Notes under the pieces: generated by a model
Database searches by the model: none
The model's input: only the letters and a program-made list of their open reading frames with translations
Told to the model about the DNA's origin: nothing
Shown here: piece by piece, positions 6,288 to 15,311 of the stretch
Layout: the number at the start of each line of letters is the position of its first letter
How positions within the stretch are numbered: the stretch's first letter is position 1
Translations under genes and position numbers: made by a program
DNA from: DASYYE01 sp035946955
Lineage (GTDB): Bacteria > Actinomycetota > Actinomycetes > Streptosporangiales > Streptosporangiaceae
Length of the DNA: 17,687 nucleotides
Direction: 5' to 3'
Assembly: GCA_035946955.1 (NCBI GenBank)
Contig: DASYYE010000247.1
Location: 1-17,687, forward strand

Positions 6288-7059
6288 TTACCCAGCGGCC
6301 CGCGCGGCATTGGCCAGCACCGCGTCGCGCACGTAGCGGGCCAGGCCGGGGGCCACGTCATCGTAGTTCTTGGTGAAACGCGGGTCCGAGACATACATCT
6401 CCGCCAGGCCCTGGTGCATCTCGTGCCCACACTCGTAGAACCACTGGCTGATGTGGAGCCGGTGCCGCTCGGCAAGCTCCATGGCCCGGGGGTCACCGGC
6501 GGGCACGCCAGCGTTCATGGCCTCGGCGAACTCCTCGGTGATCGCCTTGGCCTCGGCCGATATGGCCAGCCAGTCCTGCTTGGTGTAGGTGGCGACCCGG
6601 CGCTGCGACTCCTGATACGCCGGCGTGTCACCCCACCGCTGCTCGGCTTCGTCTGCCCACTGCGGGTTGTACCCGGAGCCGAACACCTCGAGTTGCTCCT
6701 CGGGCGTGAGTGCGATCCCCATCCGTCGTGCCTCCATCTCTTTTTCGACCGCGGCCAGCATCTGCTCGCAGCGGCTGATCTGCTCGCGCAGCAACCGGTG
6801 CTGCCTGCGCAGGTGGGCGCCTGCGTCCTCGCAGGGGTTCCGCGAGAACCTGGGCGACGTCCTCCAGCGGGAACCCGAGTGCGCGGTAGAACAGCACCTG
6901 CTGCAGGCGCTTGAGGTCCGTCGCGCCGTAGAGCCGGTAGCCCGCGCCAGTGCGCATCCCCGGGACCACCAGGCCGATCCGGTCATAGTGGTGCAGTGTC
7001 CGCACCGAGACCCCGGCCAGCTTGGCTGCGGCCCCGACCGTGTACCCGCTGTCGTCCAT
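6288..7059 (-). pseudogene. TipA-like MerR-family regulator with a +1 frameshift
   Basis: The N-terminal half starts at ATG 7057-7059 and encodes a clear MerR winged HTH (YTVGAAAKLAGVSVRTLHHY at about residues 5-24) followed by the expected dimerisation helix. The C-terminal half, in the next frame down to 6288, encodes a full TipAS-type ligand domain (HLRRQHRLLREQI, EARRMGIALTPEEQLEVFG, WFYECGHEMHQGLAEMY). The two join at LAEP/CEDAGAH, at a CCCC run (6834-6837 on the plus strand), where one extra C breaks the frame. TipAS domains bind thiopeptides and related compounds, and the regulators activate their own promoters. The promoter here looks intact. A sequencing error, a recent mutation or +1 frameshifting could each explain the break. 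Without it the protein would be about 256 aa, normal for TipA. Confidence 0.85.
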
Positions 7060-7066
7060 GCCTGCA

Positions 7067-7097
7067 AGCCTGCAGCCTGACGCCACGTCAGGGTCAA
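7067..7097 (-). promoter_or_regulatory. MerR-type autoregulated promoter with 19-bp spacer
   Basis: Read on the minus strand, a TTGACC -35 (7092-7097) and a CAGGCT -10 (7067-7072) are separated by 19 bp. The spacer region is occupied by the palindrome CCTGACGTGGCGTCAGG (7076-7092). An over-long spacer containing the dyad is the signature of promoters activated by MerR proteins through DNA distortion. The -10 lies only seven bases from the ATG and there is no Shine-Dalgarno sequence, so the transcript is probably leaderless. Confidence 0.8.
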
Positions 7098-7138
7098 GCT
7101 GGTTTGGGTGAGGAAGCGTGCGGCTTACGGCAGGCCGC

Positions 7139-7633
7139 TCAGCCGACGGCCGCCAGCAGTGCGGCACCGGTGGCGAGCACCCCGGCCACGGTCAGCCAGA
7201 TGGACGCAGACAGCGTGGCCGTGGCGGCGAACGCGGTGGCCACCGCTGCCGCCCCGCCGGCCAGCAGCGGCAGCAGCACGGCACGCGGCCAGTCCCTGGC
7301 ATTGCCAGGCATCGCCGACTCGGCCCGGTCGAGCATGAGCAGGTAGGCAAGGACCAGCAAGGCAACGACCACCACGAGCGGCATCGGCGCTCTGCGAGAC
7401 AGCACCCCGGCACCGCCGGTCACCAGCGCCGCCACGGCCGCGCCGGTCCCGGCCACCGGCCACCGGCCGGCCGCGGCAACAGCCACGGCCACCCCGCCCG
7501 CCACGGGCACCGGCCAGATGCGGGTGTCCGCCACTGCCGCGGCACCGAGCATGGCCGCGCCGACCGCCGCGGCGAGCAGCGACTGACGGCTTGGCAGCCA
7601 GGCCCGCCAGCGGAGCCACGGGCGCCAGCGCAT
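7139..7633 (-). CDS. Small multi-spanning membrane protein of the MoxR operon
   Basis: The 164-aa protein begins MRWRPWLRWRAWLP, a positively charged cytoplasmic N-terminus. It then has about six hydrophobic stretches (about residues 18-35, 42-57, 60-78, 84-99, 117-135 and 142-163). The composition is very rich in Ala, Val and Leu. The start at 7631-7633 overlaps the stop of the DUF58 gene (ATGA), so it is coupled to it. It is the last gene of the operon. I recognise no family. In related operons this place is often taken by the membrane part of a transglutaminase-like protein (TgpA), but no such catalytic domain is present here. Confidence 0.75.
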   Translation of the reverse strand: MRWRPWLRWRAWLPSRQSLLAAAVGAAMLGAAAVADTRIWPVPVAGGVAVAVAAAGRWPVAGTGAAVAALVTGGAGVLSRRAPMPLVVVVALLVLAYLLMLDRAESAMPGNARDWPRAVLLPLLAGGAAAVATAFAATATLSASIWLTVAGVLATGAALLAAVG

Positions 7634-8996
7634 CACCGCACACCGCCCCGGACCCGGTGGCGGGCATAGGGCGCCAGGGCCAGGTCGAGGGCTGCGTCCC
7701 CGGCCGGGGCACCCACCGCGCCGGGCACCCCTGGCCAGCCGACGACCGGGATGCCGATCGATTCGAGGTGGTAGTGGAGTGCCTCCCGCTCCAGCCGCCA
7801 CACCCGCAGTGCCAGGTCGCTCTCGGCGGATCCCTTCACCGGTACGGGCTCGGTCGCGAGCACGTCGGCGATGATCACCGGATAGCCGCGTTCCCGCAGG
7901 TCGGTCACTACCGTGAGGGCACGCTGGTCCAGCAGCGGGGAGAGCACGACCACCAGTGCCCCCGGCGGCAGGGCCGCACGCGGGATGAGACTGAAGTCGG
8001 GCGACACGTAGCTGTGCAGGTTGCGCACCTCCACCACGGACTCCACGATGCGGAAGAACTGCCGCTGTCCTGTGCCAGGGCCGATCCAGCGCAGCGGCCC
8101 ATACACCGTGATCAGCCCGACCCGGTCACCGGCCCGCGTGTAGGCGCGGACGAGCCCGGCCGCACCGCGCACGGAGCGGTCCAGTGATGTCTCTCCCGCC
8201 GGGCCGATGTCGCTCAGCGCGTCGATGACCACCACGACCTCGGCCGCGCGTTCGGCGGCGACCTGGTTCACGTGCAGGTCACCGCGACGGGAGGACACCG
8301 CCCAGTTGACGCGCCGCAACTGGTCACCGGCGGCGAACGGCCGGACCCCCGCGAACTCGACCCCGTCGCCTGCATGGCGGTCGACATGGTCGCCGATGCG
8401 GGTGCGCAGCTCGGCGGGCAGGGCAAGCTGCCGCAGCGCGGGAGGGCGGGGGAACACCGTGACCGAGCCGAGGCCGACCGACACGGTCCCGGCCCACAGA
8501 CCGCCGTAGCTGCGCACGGTGGCCAGCACGTGGGCGGTGTCCCACCGGCCCCAGCGCAGCGCCGTCACCTGCCAGGTCAGCTCGATGCCGCCGTCGTCCA
8601 GGCGGTGCACGTCAGGGTCGGGGCTGGCCGTCAGCGCGGGCGGCAGCACCAGCCGCGCGCCCGCCGGGCGCGCCCGCTCTCTCGGCTCCACCCGGACGGT
8701 CACGGTGATCTCTTCCGCCTCGAAGCAGCGGTCGCTGGAGACGCTGACGCTGACCCGGCCGGCCTGGCGGGGGCGGCGGCCCGCGATGGCCAGGGCTGCC
8801 AGGGCGGGCGCCGCGAGTACCAGCAGGCCCGCATGCGCCAGCACCAGGCCGGCGAGCAACGGCAGCATGCCCGCGGTGACCAGCCGCCGGAAGTGGGATG
8901 TCGGCGCCCAGGTCAGGTCCACGTCGGCCGCTGTGCCTGCCTCGGCCACGACGGTCGTGGCTGCCTGGGCTGGTGCGGCAGGGGCCTGCACTGCCG

Positions 8997-9000
<4 letters not shown>
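7633..9000 (-). CDS. DUF58 domain protein
   Basis: The 455-aa protein has a short N-terminal region, two hydrophobic segments close together (about residues 42-58 and 59-73), then a long soluble part. The DUF58 signature FAAGDQLRRVNWAVSSRRG lies at about 222-240, followed by a von Willebrand A-like strand ending in D260 (VVVVIDALSD). DUF58 proteins are almost always encoded beside MoxR ATPases and are thought to be their partners in assembling or activating envelope-linked complexes, though the biochemistry is unsettled. Start and stop both overlap neighbouring genes by four bases (ATGA), indicating strict coupling with MoxR upstream and the membrane protein downstream. Confidence 0.9.
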
Positions 9001-9998
<998 letters not shown>

Positions 9999-10036
9999 CG
10001 GCCTGCCTCCCATACCGTCGTGTGGATCTTGCGGAG

Positions 10037-10522
10037 TCACAGCCCCTCCAGGCGGCCGACGATGCGCCGGATGGTGTCCTGGCTGACAGCGGGCTCGCGC
10101 GAACCGATGGACGCCTCCCGTGCGGGGTCGAGCAGTGCCCACAGGTCGGGCCCGAGCGCCTCGCGTGCCGCGCTGGTGTCGTGGCTGATGTCCACGCGGC
10201 GCCTGTGCGCGAGCAGGGCCGCCAGCAACCGCCGTATCCGGGGCCCTGTCACCTGGTCGAAGTGCCACCGCGACAGCGTGGCCAGGTGCAGGGCGTTCTG
10301 GATGTCGCCGAAGCTGGTGAACTCATCGGCCGCACGAATCAGCTGGGTGCCGCCGACAGGCTTCGAGGGCGGTGACGGGATCCGCAGCCACACGGCCAGC
10401 AGTGCCACCGCGGCGGCCAGTACCGCGACCACGACGGCCCCGACCTGCCCGGCAGCCGCATAGCCCCCGGCACCGACTACCACCACGGCGGCCGCAAGCA
10501 CGGCCGCGGTCTTCCGGCTCAC
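10037..10522 (-). CDS. Two-TM membrane protein of the MoxR operon, unknown function
   Basis: The 161-aa protein starts at GTG 10520-10522, seven bases after the DUF4129 stop, with GGAGGG about ten bases upstream. Two adjacent hydrophobic helices (about residues 5-22 and 25-43) anchor it. The rest is a charged cytosolic domain with segments such as IRAADEFTSFGDIQNALHL and a C-terminal SQDTIRRIVGRLEGL. No family is recognised. The conserved place between DUF4129 and MoxR genes suggests it is part of the same membrane complex. A longer in-frame ORF reaches 10690 but would be buried in the upstream gene. Confidence 0.8.
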   Translation of the reverse strand: MSRKTAAVLAAAVVVVGAGGYAAAGQVGAVVVAVLAAAVALLAVWLRIPSPPSKPVGGTQLIRAADEFTSFGDIQNALHLATLSRWHFDQVTGPRIRRLLAALLAHRRRVDISHDTSAAREALGPDLWALLDPAREASIGSREPAVSQDTIRRIVGRLEGL

Positions 10523-10529
10523 CAGTGCC

Positions 10530-11438
10530 CTACCCTCCGTCTGCCAGTTCGCGGCTGATGTCGTCCAAGGCGGCATTGGCATCGTCGCGTTCGGCCTCCC
10601 CGAGCGTATGGGGGCTGAAGCGCGCCTCACGGAACAGCGCGGTGAGCCGCTCGGCAGCCGGCCGCCGCACGACTCCTTCACCTGCGGCACGGTTCAGCAG
10701 GTCTTCGGGGGTGTCCGCGGCCTCACGCGGTGAGCCCGCAGTGGCCAGCGAATCCTCCATGGCGGCGTAGCACGCGATGATCGCTTCCCGGGGACTGCGG
10801 GGGCTGCGCAACGCCAGCGTCCCGGCGCTCACCGCGGTGGACAGCAGCGGAGGCTCGGGCGCGGCGGCCTCAGGCGGCCTGCGCCGCCACCGGTGCCGCC
10901 ATAGCCACAGGATGGCCAGCACGACCAGCACTCCCAGTGCCGTCAGCAGGACAGCGGAGGTCTCGCCCGGGTGCGAAGGATAGGTGGGCAGCGGGCGCGG
11001 CGAGCCCACGCCCAGGGTTGGGCTACGCGGCCTGCGGCGCTTGGAGTCGAGCAGGAGTATGACCACGATCGCGGCAGGCAGCAGGACCAGCGTCACCGCG
11101 CCGAGCGCCATCAGCAGCCGCACCCACCAGCGCACCGGCGCGGCGGGGGTGCGCGCCCCGCCTGTGCCTGCCGGCCCTGCCTGGGTGACCAGCCGGTACA
11201 GCACCACGAACAGCGTCCCCAGCACGAGCACTGCCAGGACAACCAGGGCCACGGCGAACACGAACATCACAGGCTTGGAGGGGTCGAGCAGGCCCGTGCT
11301 GGACAGGTGGGTCACCGCACGTGCCCGCTCCCCCAGTGCCGCGACCACCAGCAGCACCAGGACAGCTGCGAGCCGCCAGCCAGCGGCGCGCGCCCAAGGG
11401 CGCACAGGCGCGGCCGGGCCCGGCCGCTGTCCTGCCAT
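10530..11438 (-). CDS. DUF4129 membrane protein
   Basis: The 302-aa protein has four predicted membrane spans (about residues 21-37, 57-82, 105-130 and 162-180) and a C-terminal cytosolic DUF4129 domain (about 203-302). The latter contains SPREAIIACYAAMEDSL, the DTPEDLLNRA block and the FREARFSPHTL block. In other bacteria DUF4129 is found alone or at the end of transglutaminase-like TgpA proteins next to MoxR and DUF58 genes. The start chosen is ATG 11436-11438 with GGAGGG four bases upstream. An in-frame ATG at 11480 has no such site. It is the first gene of the operon, so the promoter should lie between it and the TnpB gene. Confidence 0.85.
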   Translation of the reverse strand: MAGQRPGPAAPVRPWARAAGWRLAAVLVLLVVAALGERARAVTHLSSTGLLDPSKPVMFVFAVALVVLAVLVLGTLFVVLYRLVTQAGPAGTGGARTPAAPVRWWVRLLMALGAVTLVLLPAAIVVILLLDSKRRRPRSPTLGVGSPRPLPTYPSHPGETSAVLLTALGVLVVLAILWLWRHRWRRRPPEAAAPEPPLLSTAVSAGTLALRSPRSPREAIIACYAAMEDSLATAGSPREAADTPEDLLNRAAGEGVVRRPAAERLTALFREARFSPHTLGEAERDDANAALDDISRELADGG

Positions 11439-11490
11439 GTGTCCCTCCGGTCTGGTACCGCCTGGTCTGTGCTGGTCCAAAGATTGGCTA

Positions 11491-11565
11491 CAGAGACGGC
11501 ATTCCGTCGTGGTTCAGCGAGTACAAGGTAGCTACTGTCCCACGGCCAACGATCGCTCGTTGGCG
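11491..11565 (-). ncRNA. Candidate omega RNA (reRNA) scaffold at the 3' end of tnpB
   Basis: Two hairpins occur in the tnpB sense strand. One overlaps the last codons: an 8-bp stem (11545-11552 with 11557-11564) closed by a GCGA tetraloop of the GNRA type. The second lies after the stop, a 5-bp stem (11495-11499 with 11504-11508) with a 4-base loop. TnpB guide RNAs are known to derive from the 3' end of the gene and the transposon right end, so this position is right. The 3' boundary, and therefore the guide, cannot be fixed from one sequence. Confidence 0.45.
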
Positions 11566-12818
11566 GTCCCGGTCTTGCCCGCGTATGCGGTGCCGGGTTT
11601 CTGCCTCATCGCGGCGTGCCCGGCAAGGCCGGGTCTTAGCGCCGCTCCGCAGACGTTTAGCCTCTCCGTCCCACTGGCGGCGAGGTCGAGCAGGTTCCGT
11701 GCAGCGTTGAGATCCCGGTCCAAGACCAGGCCGCAGGCGCCACAGGTATAGGTGCGCTCGGACAAGGCCAGCTTGGTTTTCACATGGCCGCAGCCCGAGC
11801 AGGTCTTTGAGGAGGGAAACCAGCGGTCGGCGATGATAAGCGTCCCGCCGTTCCAACTGGTCTTGTAGGCGAGCATCCGTCGGGCGGCCCCGAAACCCTG
11901 GTCGGTGATCGCCCGGGCCAAGCGGCCACTGCGGGTCATCCCCGCCACGTTGAGGTCTTCGGCGGCGATGATCTCGTATCGGGTGGCCAGGGCGGTGGTG
12001 GCCTTGTGCAGCGCGTCCTGGCGAATGTTAGCCAGGCGGGCATGCAGCCGGCCAAGTCGTGCGGCGGAGCGGCGGCGGTTCGCCGACCCGGGCTGCTTGC
12101 GGGAGTGCGCGCGGCAGATCCGGCGCAGCTTACGCAGCGCAGCGCCGAGCGGCTTCGGGCCGGGCACACTAATGACTTTCCCGCTGTCATCCACCCCGGT
12201 GAGCAGGGTCTTGACCCCGAGGTCGATGCCGATCGCCGAACCAGGCCGGGCATGGCGATGCGGGACTGCCCGCTCGGTTTCGACGGTGAAGGACACGTGC
12301 CATCGCTGGGCGGTGCGCGTCACGGTTGCGGACAGGATGCGAGCAGTCCCGGCCTCTAGACGGTGGGCCAGTTTGCGCGTGGACTCGTGGGTGGCGATGG
12401 TGCCCAGCCTTGGCAAGGTCACCGTCCGGCCCGAACAGCGCAAGACCCCGTAAAGCCGGAACGAGTCCCGGCACCTGCCACGCTTCTTGAACTTCGGGAA
12501 CCCGAGCCGGGTGCCCTTCCGCTCACCCTTCTTCGACTTGATGAAGTCACGCAGCGCGCGGTCGAGGTCGCGGAAAGCTCCCTGGTAGACACACTTGGAG
12601 TTGTCGGCCCACCAGGTCAGCGCCAAGTCGGTCTTCTTATGCGCGTTCCACAGTTTGGAAAGATCGATGGCGCTGTACCACTTGCCCTCGGCCTCGTAGC
12701 GCTCGACGCACTCGGCCAAACCCCAATTCCACGCAAACCGGGCCGCACCCGCATGCGAACGGAGTGCCCGTTCTTGCTTGGGTGAGGGATCCAGGGCGTA
12801 TCGGTAGGCCTGCACCAT
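11532..12818 (-). CDS. tnpB: TnpB, RNA-guided nuclease of an IS200/IS605-type element
   Basis: The 428-aa protein is a full-length TnpB. The N-terminal helix-turn-helix opening MVQAYRYALDPSPKQE is typical. RuvC motif I is GIDLGVK with D199, motif II is AAEDLNV with E287, and motif III is DRDLNAARN (D367/D369). A four-Cys zinc finger lies at C340, C343, C359 and C362. All catalytic and zinc residues are present, so it should be active. TnpB cuts DNA next to a short target motif using an RNA from the element's right end, which helps keep the transposon. No tnpA is present, as in many IS1341-like elements. The ATG at 12816-12818 is supported by alignment to the family start. A GTG two codons earlier (12822-12824) overlaps the stop of the upstream small gene. 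Confidence 0.95.
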   Translation of the reverse strand: MVQAYRYALDPSPKQERALRSHAGAARFAWNWGLAECVERYEAEGKWYSAIDLSKLWNAHKKTDLALTWWADNSKCVYQGAFRDLDRALRDFIKSKKGERKGTRLGFPKFKKRGRCRDSFRLYGVLRCSGRTVTLPRLGTIATHESTRKLAHRLEAGTARILSATVTRTAQRWHVSFTVETERAVPHRHARPGSAIGIDLGVKTLLTGVDDSGKVISVPGPKPLGAALRKLRRICRAHSRKQPGSANRRRSAARLGRLHARLANIRQDALHKATTALATRYEIIAAEDLNVAGMTRSGRLARAITDQGFGAARRMLAYKTSWNGGTLIIADRWFPSSKTCSGCGHVKTKLALSERTYTCGACGLVLDRDLNAARNLLDLAASGTERLNVCGAALRPGLAGHAAMRQKPGTAYAGKTGTANERSLAVGQ

Positions 12819-12820
12819 CT

Positions 12821-13108
12821 TCACGGCACGGCCCCTGCCCTGGTGGGACGTGCGAGACTCCGCGCTTGGTGGGTCCGGCGGACCTGCCGAGCAGGATCCT
12901 GCCTGCCGGGGACGGCCGACCGACCGCTGGGCGCCTTCAGCAAGGCCACCTGGAGCCTTTCGGCCCACTTTGAGAGGTCATCCAGTGCGCATTGCAGGTC
13001 GTCTGCGAGCTTGTCCGCGTTGACGTCGCCGGTAACCGACGCCGGGTCAACGTCTTCCAGGCCGTCTGCGAGTTCCTCCAGCATCCGGATGGTCTGGAAC
13101 ACCTCCAT
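12821..13108 (-). CDS. Small acidic helical protein, unknown; 3' end possibly altered by the TnpB element
   Basis: The 95-aa ORF starts at ATG 13106-13108 with a strong GGGAGGGG five bases upstream. Residues 1-60 are acidic, Leu-rich and predicted helical (MEVFQTIRMLEELADGLEDV, later LDDLSKWAERLQVALLKA). From about residue 66 the composition changes abruptly to basic and Arg/Pro-rich, which suggests a new sequence spliced on at the 3' end, as if the left end of the TnpB element entered here. The TGA (12821-12823) overlaps the possible GTG of tnpB. A longer frame begins at 13237 with an ATGA overlap to the preceding gene but has no ribosome-binding site. Family not recognised. Confidence 0.6.
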   Translation of the reverse strand: MEVFQTIRMLEELADGLEDVDPASVTGDVNADKLADDLQCALDDLSKWAERLQVALLKAPSGRSAVPGRQDPARQVRRTHQARSLARPTRAGAVP

Positions 13109-13233
13109 GATCGCCCCTCCCATGGTGGCTGGTTCCTTCCTCTCACGCTTGGTTGTGTACATGCCGATAGGCCTGTCGGAGTCAGAAGTGTCTGTGGTGG
13201 TGCAGACATGGTCTGCTGCTGAGTAATGCGGCC

Positions 13234-13638
13234 TCATCCGGCAATGCGGTGTGCCGCGTCCACGCGGGCGCTGGTGATGGGCGGGATGATGCCGCAGAGA
13301 TTGGTTACGGCCTCACACAGCGCCAGCATCTGCTCGGGCAGCGCGGTGATCTCCGCGTAGTTGCTGGTGTCCTCGACCACCCGCAGTGTGATTTCGGGTG
13401 CGGTCTCGCCCACGGTGTAGGACAGGCCGAGTTTGACCCAGGGTGTGAGGTCGGCGGGGAGTTCGGTCCACACGACTGTGGTGGCTGCGTCGAGGTCGTC
13501 CAGGGATGGCGACTCGTCGGCGTCGAGGCCGTTGGCGACGTCTGGGGGGTGGTACCGCTGGTAGGGCGCGACCGCAGCAAAACTGGCGTCGGTTCCAAAA
13601 ACCGGGGGCGGGTGCCCCGGCCTGGGGATGCGTGCCAC
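13234..13638 (-). CDS. Hypothetical protein, 134 aa
   Basis: The GTG start (13636-13638) has a good AGGAGAGG seven bases upstream. The protein is soluble, without membrane segments. The N-terminus is Pro-rich (about 1-33), then an acidic linker (DADESPSLDDLDA), then a folded-looking part (about 50-134) with alternating beta-type and helical stretches such as VKLGLSYTVGET and MLALCEAVTNLCGII. I do not recognise a family. It lies in a same-strand run behind the RsbW-like ATPase and before the small acidic protein, which suggests an operon. Confidence 0.65.
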   Translation of the reverse strand: MARIPRPGHPPPVFGTDASFAAVAPYQRYHPPDVANGLDADESPSLDDLDAATTVVWTELPADLTPWVKLGLSYTVGETAPEITLRVVEDTSNYAEITALPEQMLALCEAVTNLCGIIPPITSARVDAAHRIAG

Positions 13639-13719
13639 TGGTCGTCCTCTCCTAGGGGCAGGTGGCCTGCTGGCCGTCCCGTGGTTCCCGCGTGGTGTAG
13701 AGACCTCAGGTTTCGCTGG

Positions 13720-14025
13720 TCACCTCGCGCGGACGCCGGGTGGGCCGGGCATGGGGACTGCCCCCTCAATGGGCATGCCGGTAGCTGAGCGCCCTAGCGG
13801 TGCGGGCGTATCTGGGGTGATCGGTGCTACGGCGGTGGCCCCGCCTGAGGGATGGTGGGTGGCGTCGGAGGCGAGTTTCGCCTGGCGGGATCGTGCCGAA
13901 CGCCGCTGGGCGGCTGCCTCGCGTTCCTCATCACCTGGCTGCGGCCTGTCACAGGCGCAGTACAGACCCGGGTCAGCACGCCAGTACTCGCCGCAGATGG
14001 GGGCAGAATCCCGGGACGCGGGCAC
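13720..14025 (-). CDS. Hypothetical 101-aa protein with a Cys-rich N-terminus
   Basis: This frame starts at GTG 14023-14025. The N-terminal part contains ICGEYWRADPGLYCACD, three Cys within about 13 residues, then a charged stretch (DEEREAAAQRRSARSRQAKL) and a low-complexity Pro/Gly/Ala tail. It fills the gap between the ATPase gene and the 134-aa gene on the same strand, with usual GC-rich codon use. The start is doubtful: the strongest ribosome-binding site here (GGGGAG before the ATG at 14045-14047) belongs to another frame that stops after 24 codons. The product is unknown, and a frameshift at the 5' end is possible. Confidence 0.4.
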   Translation of the reverse strand: MPASRDSAPICGEYWRADPGLYCACDRPQPGDEEREAAAQRRSARSRQAKLASDATHHPSGGATAVAPITPDTPAPLGRSATGMPIEGAVPMPGPPGVRAR

Positions 14026-14060
14026 GCAATGTGTAGGTTCCTGGCATGGCCGTGCTCCCC

Positions 14061-15092
14061 TTACCGTCCCAGTACGTAGATGTCATAGGCGGCTTCAACC
14101 AGGCAGACGATCTCCTCAGCAGCTCGTCGGAAAAGCGTCCACAGGCGGCCCGGCACGCGCCGCAGGGAGGTGTTGATGCCGTGTCGCTTTTGCATGGCCT
14201 TGCGTTCGTCCTCCATCAGGACCAGTACGGCTAGCAGGTCAGCCAGCCAGTCCGGCTGGACCTCTCCGGCGGCCAGCGCACGGCGACCCATCTCCGTGAC
14301 AGATACTTCGGTGACTGGGATGTCCAGTAACCCGGCTGCTTTGTCGAGGGGAGCGCTAGGCGCCGCCATCCGGCCTCCGGCCTCAGCCGGGGAAGGCATA
14401 ACAGCAACGAAAGAGCCGCTTAGGCACGCGGCAGCTGCCAGGAACGGCCGTCCCCTATCTGCAGAACTGGCCTGCCCAGCTAGGACACGCCTGCCTTCCC
14501 CCATCGGCAAAACTTCGCATTCCGACGCGCCCGCGCCTGTGTGACCAGGTTGACTGGCACCCGATACGGCAGGCGTCCCCGTCTCCCACACGGCGGCCCC
14601 CACCTGCGCGATGCTGCCAGTCACGGCTTCGGCTCGTCTGATTGGAGGGATGACGAAGCCGGCCCAGACGAACTTCCAATTCCGACCGTCCACGTACCAG
14701 CCGAGCCCCGAGGACAACGCCGCAGCGAGCATCAAGCCCCGACCGCGCTCACAAACAGGTGACAGGTGCGTGACCTCAGGCGGAGACGGTGGTTGCGGGT
14801 TGTGATCGCCGACTTCGACATAGATGGACTGTTCAGTGCGGCATAGCCGGACCAGCACCTCGCCACTCCCGCAGACCTGGTCTGCCTGCACCGCATTTGA
14901 CGTCAACTCGGAGACCACCACCAGCACGTCCCCGCCGAGTGCGCCCAAGCCCCAGCCGACGAGCGTGTCACGGGCGAACCAGCGGGCCAGCCGAACCGAC
15001 GCCGGATCCGCATCCAGAACCCGCTCCACAGAAGTGGAGAACACCTCCTCGTGCCAGGTGTCGCCCGGCACGGCGCAACGTAACGTGTTCAT
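14061..15092 (-). CDS. RsbW-like ATP-binding (anti-sigma-type) protein with a long C-terminal extension
   Basis: The 343-aa protein has a GHKL/HATPase_c_2 domain in its first 150 residues: N-box SELTSNAVQAD (61-71, with E62 and N66), a D96 in the G1-type motif (VEVGDHNPQ), GRGL at 117-120, and the closing KFVWAGF. Such domains occur in RsbW/SpoIIAB anti-sigma kinases and in many actinobacterial single-domain ATPases. Residues about 150-343 form an extension with no recognised domain: a low-complexity linker, then a helical C-terminal part (VTEMGRRALAAGEVQPDWLA and an Arg-rich end). Most family members lack this part. The start at ATG 15090-15092 has AAGGGA about ten bases upstream. It heads a minus-strand run and is divergent from the GntR gene. 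Confidence 0.85.
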   Translation of the reverse strand: MNTLRCAVPGDTWHEEVFSTSVERVLDADPASVRLARWFARDTLVGWGLGALGGDVLVVVSELTSNAVQADQVCGSGEVLVRLCRTEQSIYVEVGDHNPQPPSPPEVTHLSPVCERGRGLMLAAALSSGLGWYVDGRNWKFVWAGFVIPPIRRAEAVTGSIAQVGAAVWETGTPAVSGASQPGHTGAGASECEVLPMGEGRRVLAGQASSADRGRPFLAAAACLSGSFVAVMPSPAEAGGRMAAPSAPLDKAAGLLDIPVTEVSVTEMGRRALAAGEVQPDWLADLLAVLVLMEDERKAMQKRHGINTSLRRVPGRLWTLFRRAAEEIVCLVEAAYDIYVLGR

Positions 15093-15311
15093 GGATCGGT
15101 CGTCCCTTCGGGTCTCGGTCTGGGCTCCTGGCCGGGCTGTGTCTTGGCGGACGACCCGGCCTGGGGCGTTCCTGTTCCGGCCTTCTCTGCACGGAAACTG
15201 GTCAAGTGCATAAACAAGGTGGCGGTGCGGACCACGCGCCGCCATGCGCTAGCAGGTCACTCGTCTTGTTGCTGTCGGCGTCAGTAAGCGTTCGTAGCTC
15301 TACCCAGTGTG

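Noticed and set aside
163..7059. Functional link between the TipA-like regulator and the putative lanthipeptide
   Set aside because: TipAS domains bind dehydroamino-acid peptides, but the genes are 6 kb apart with unrelated operons between; no evidence connects them.
7118..7669. Plus-strand ORF of 183 aa rich in Arg, Gly and His
   Set aside because: It is antisense to the membrane protein at the operon end; low-complexity shadow frame.
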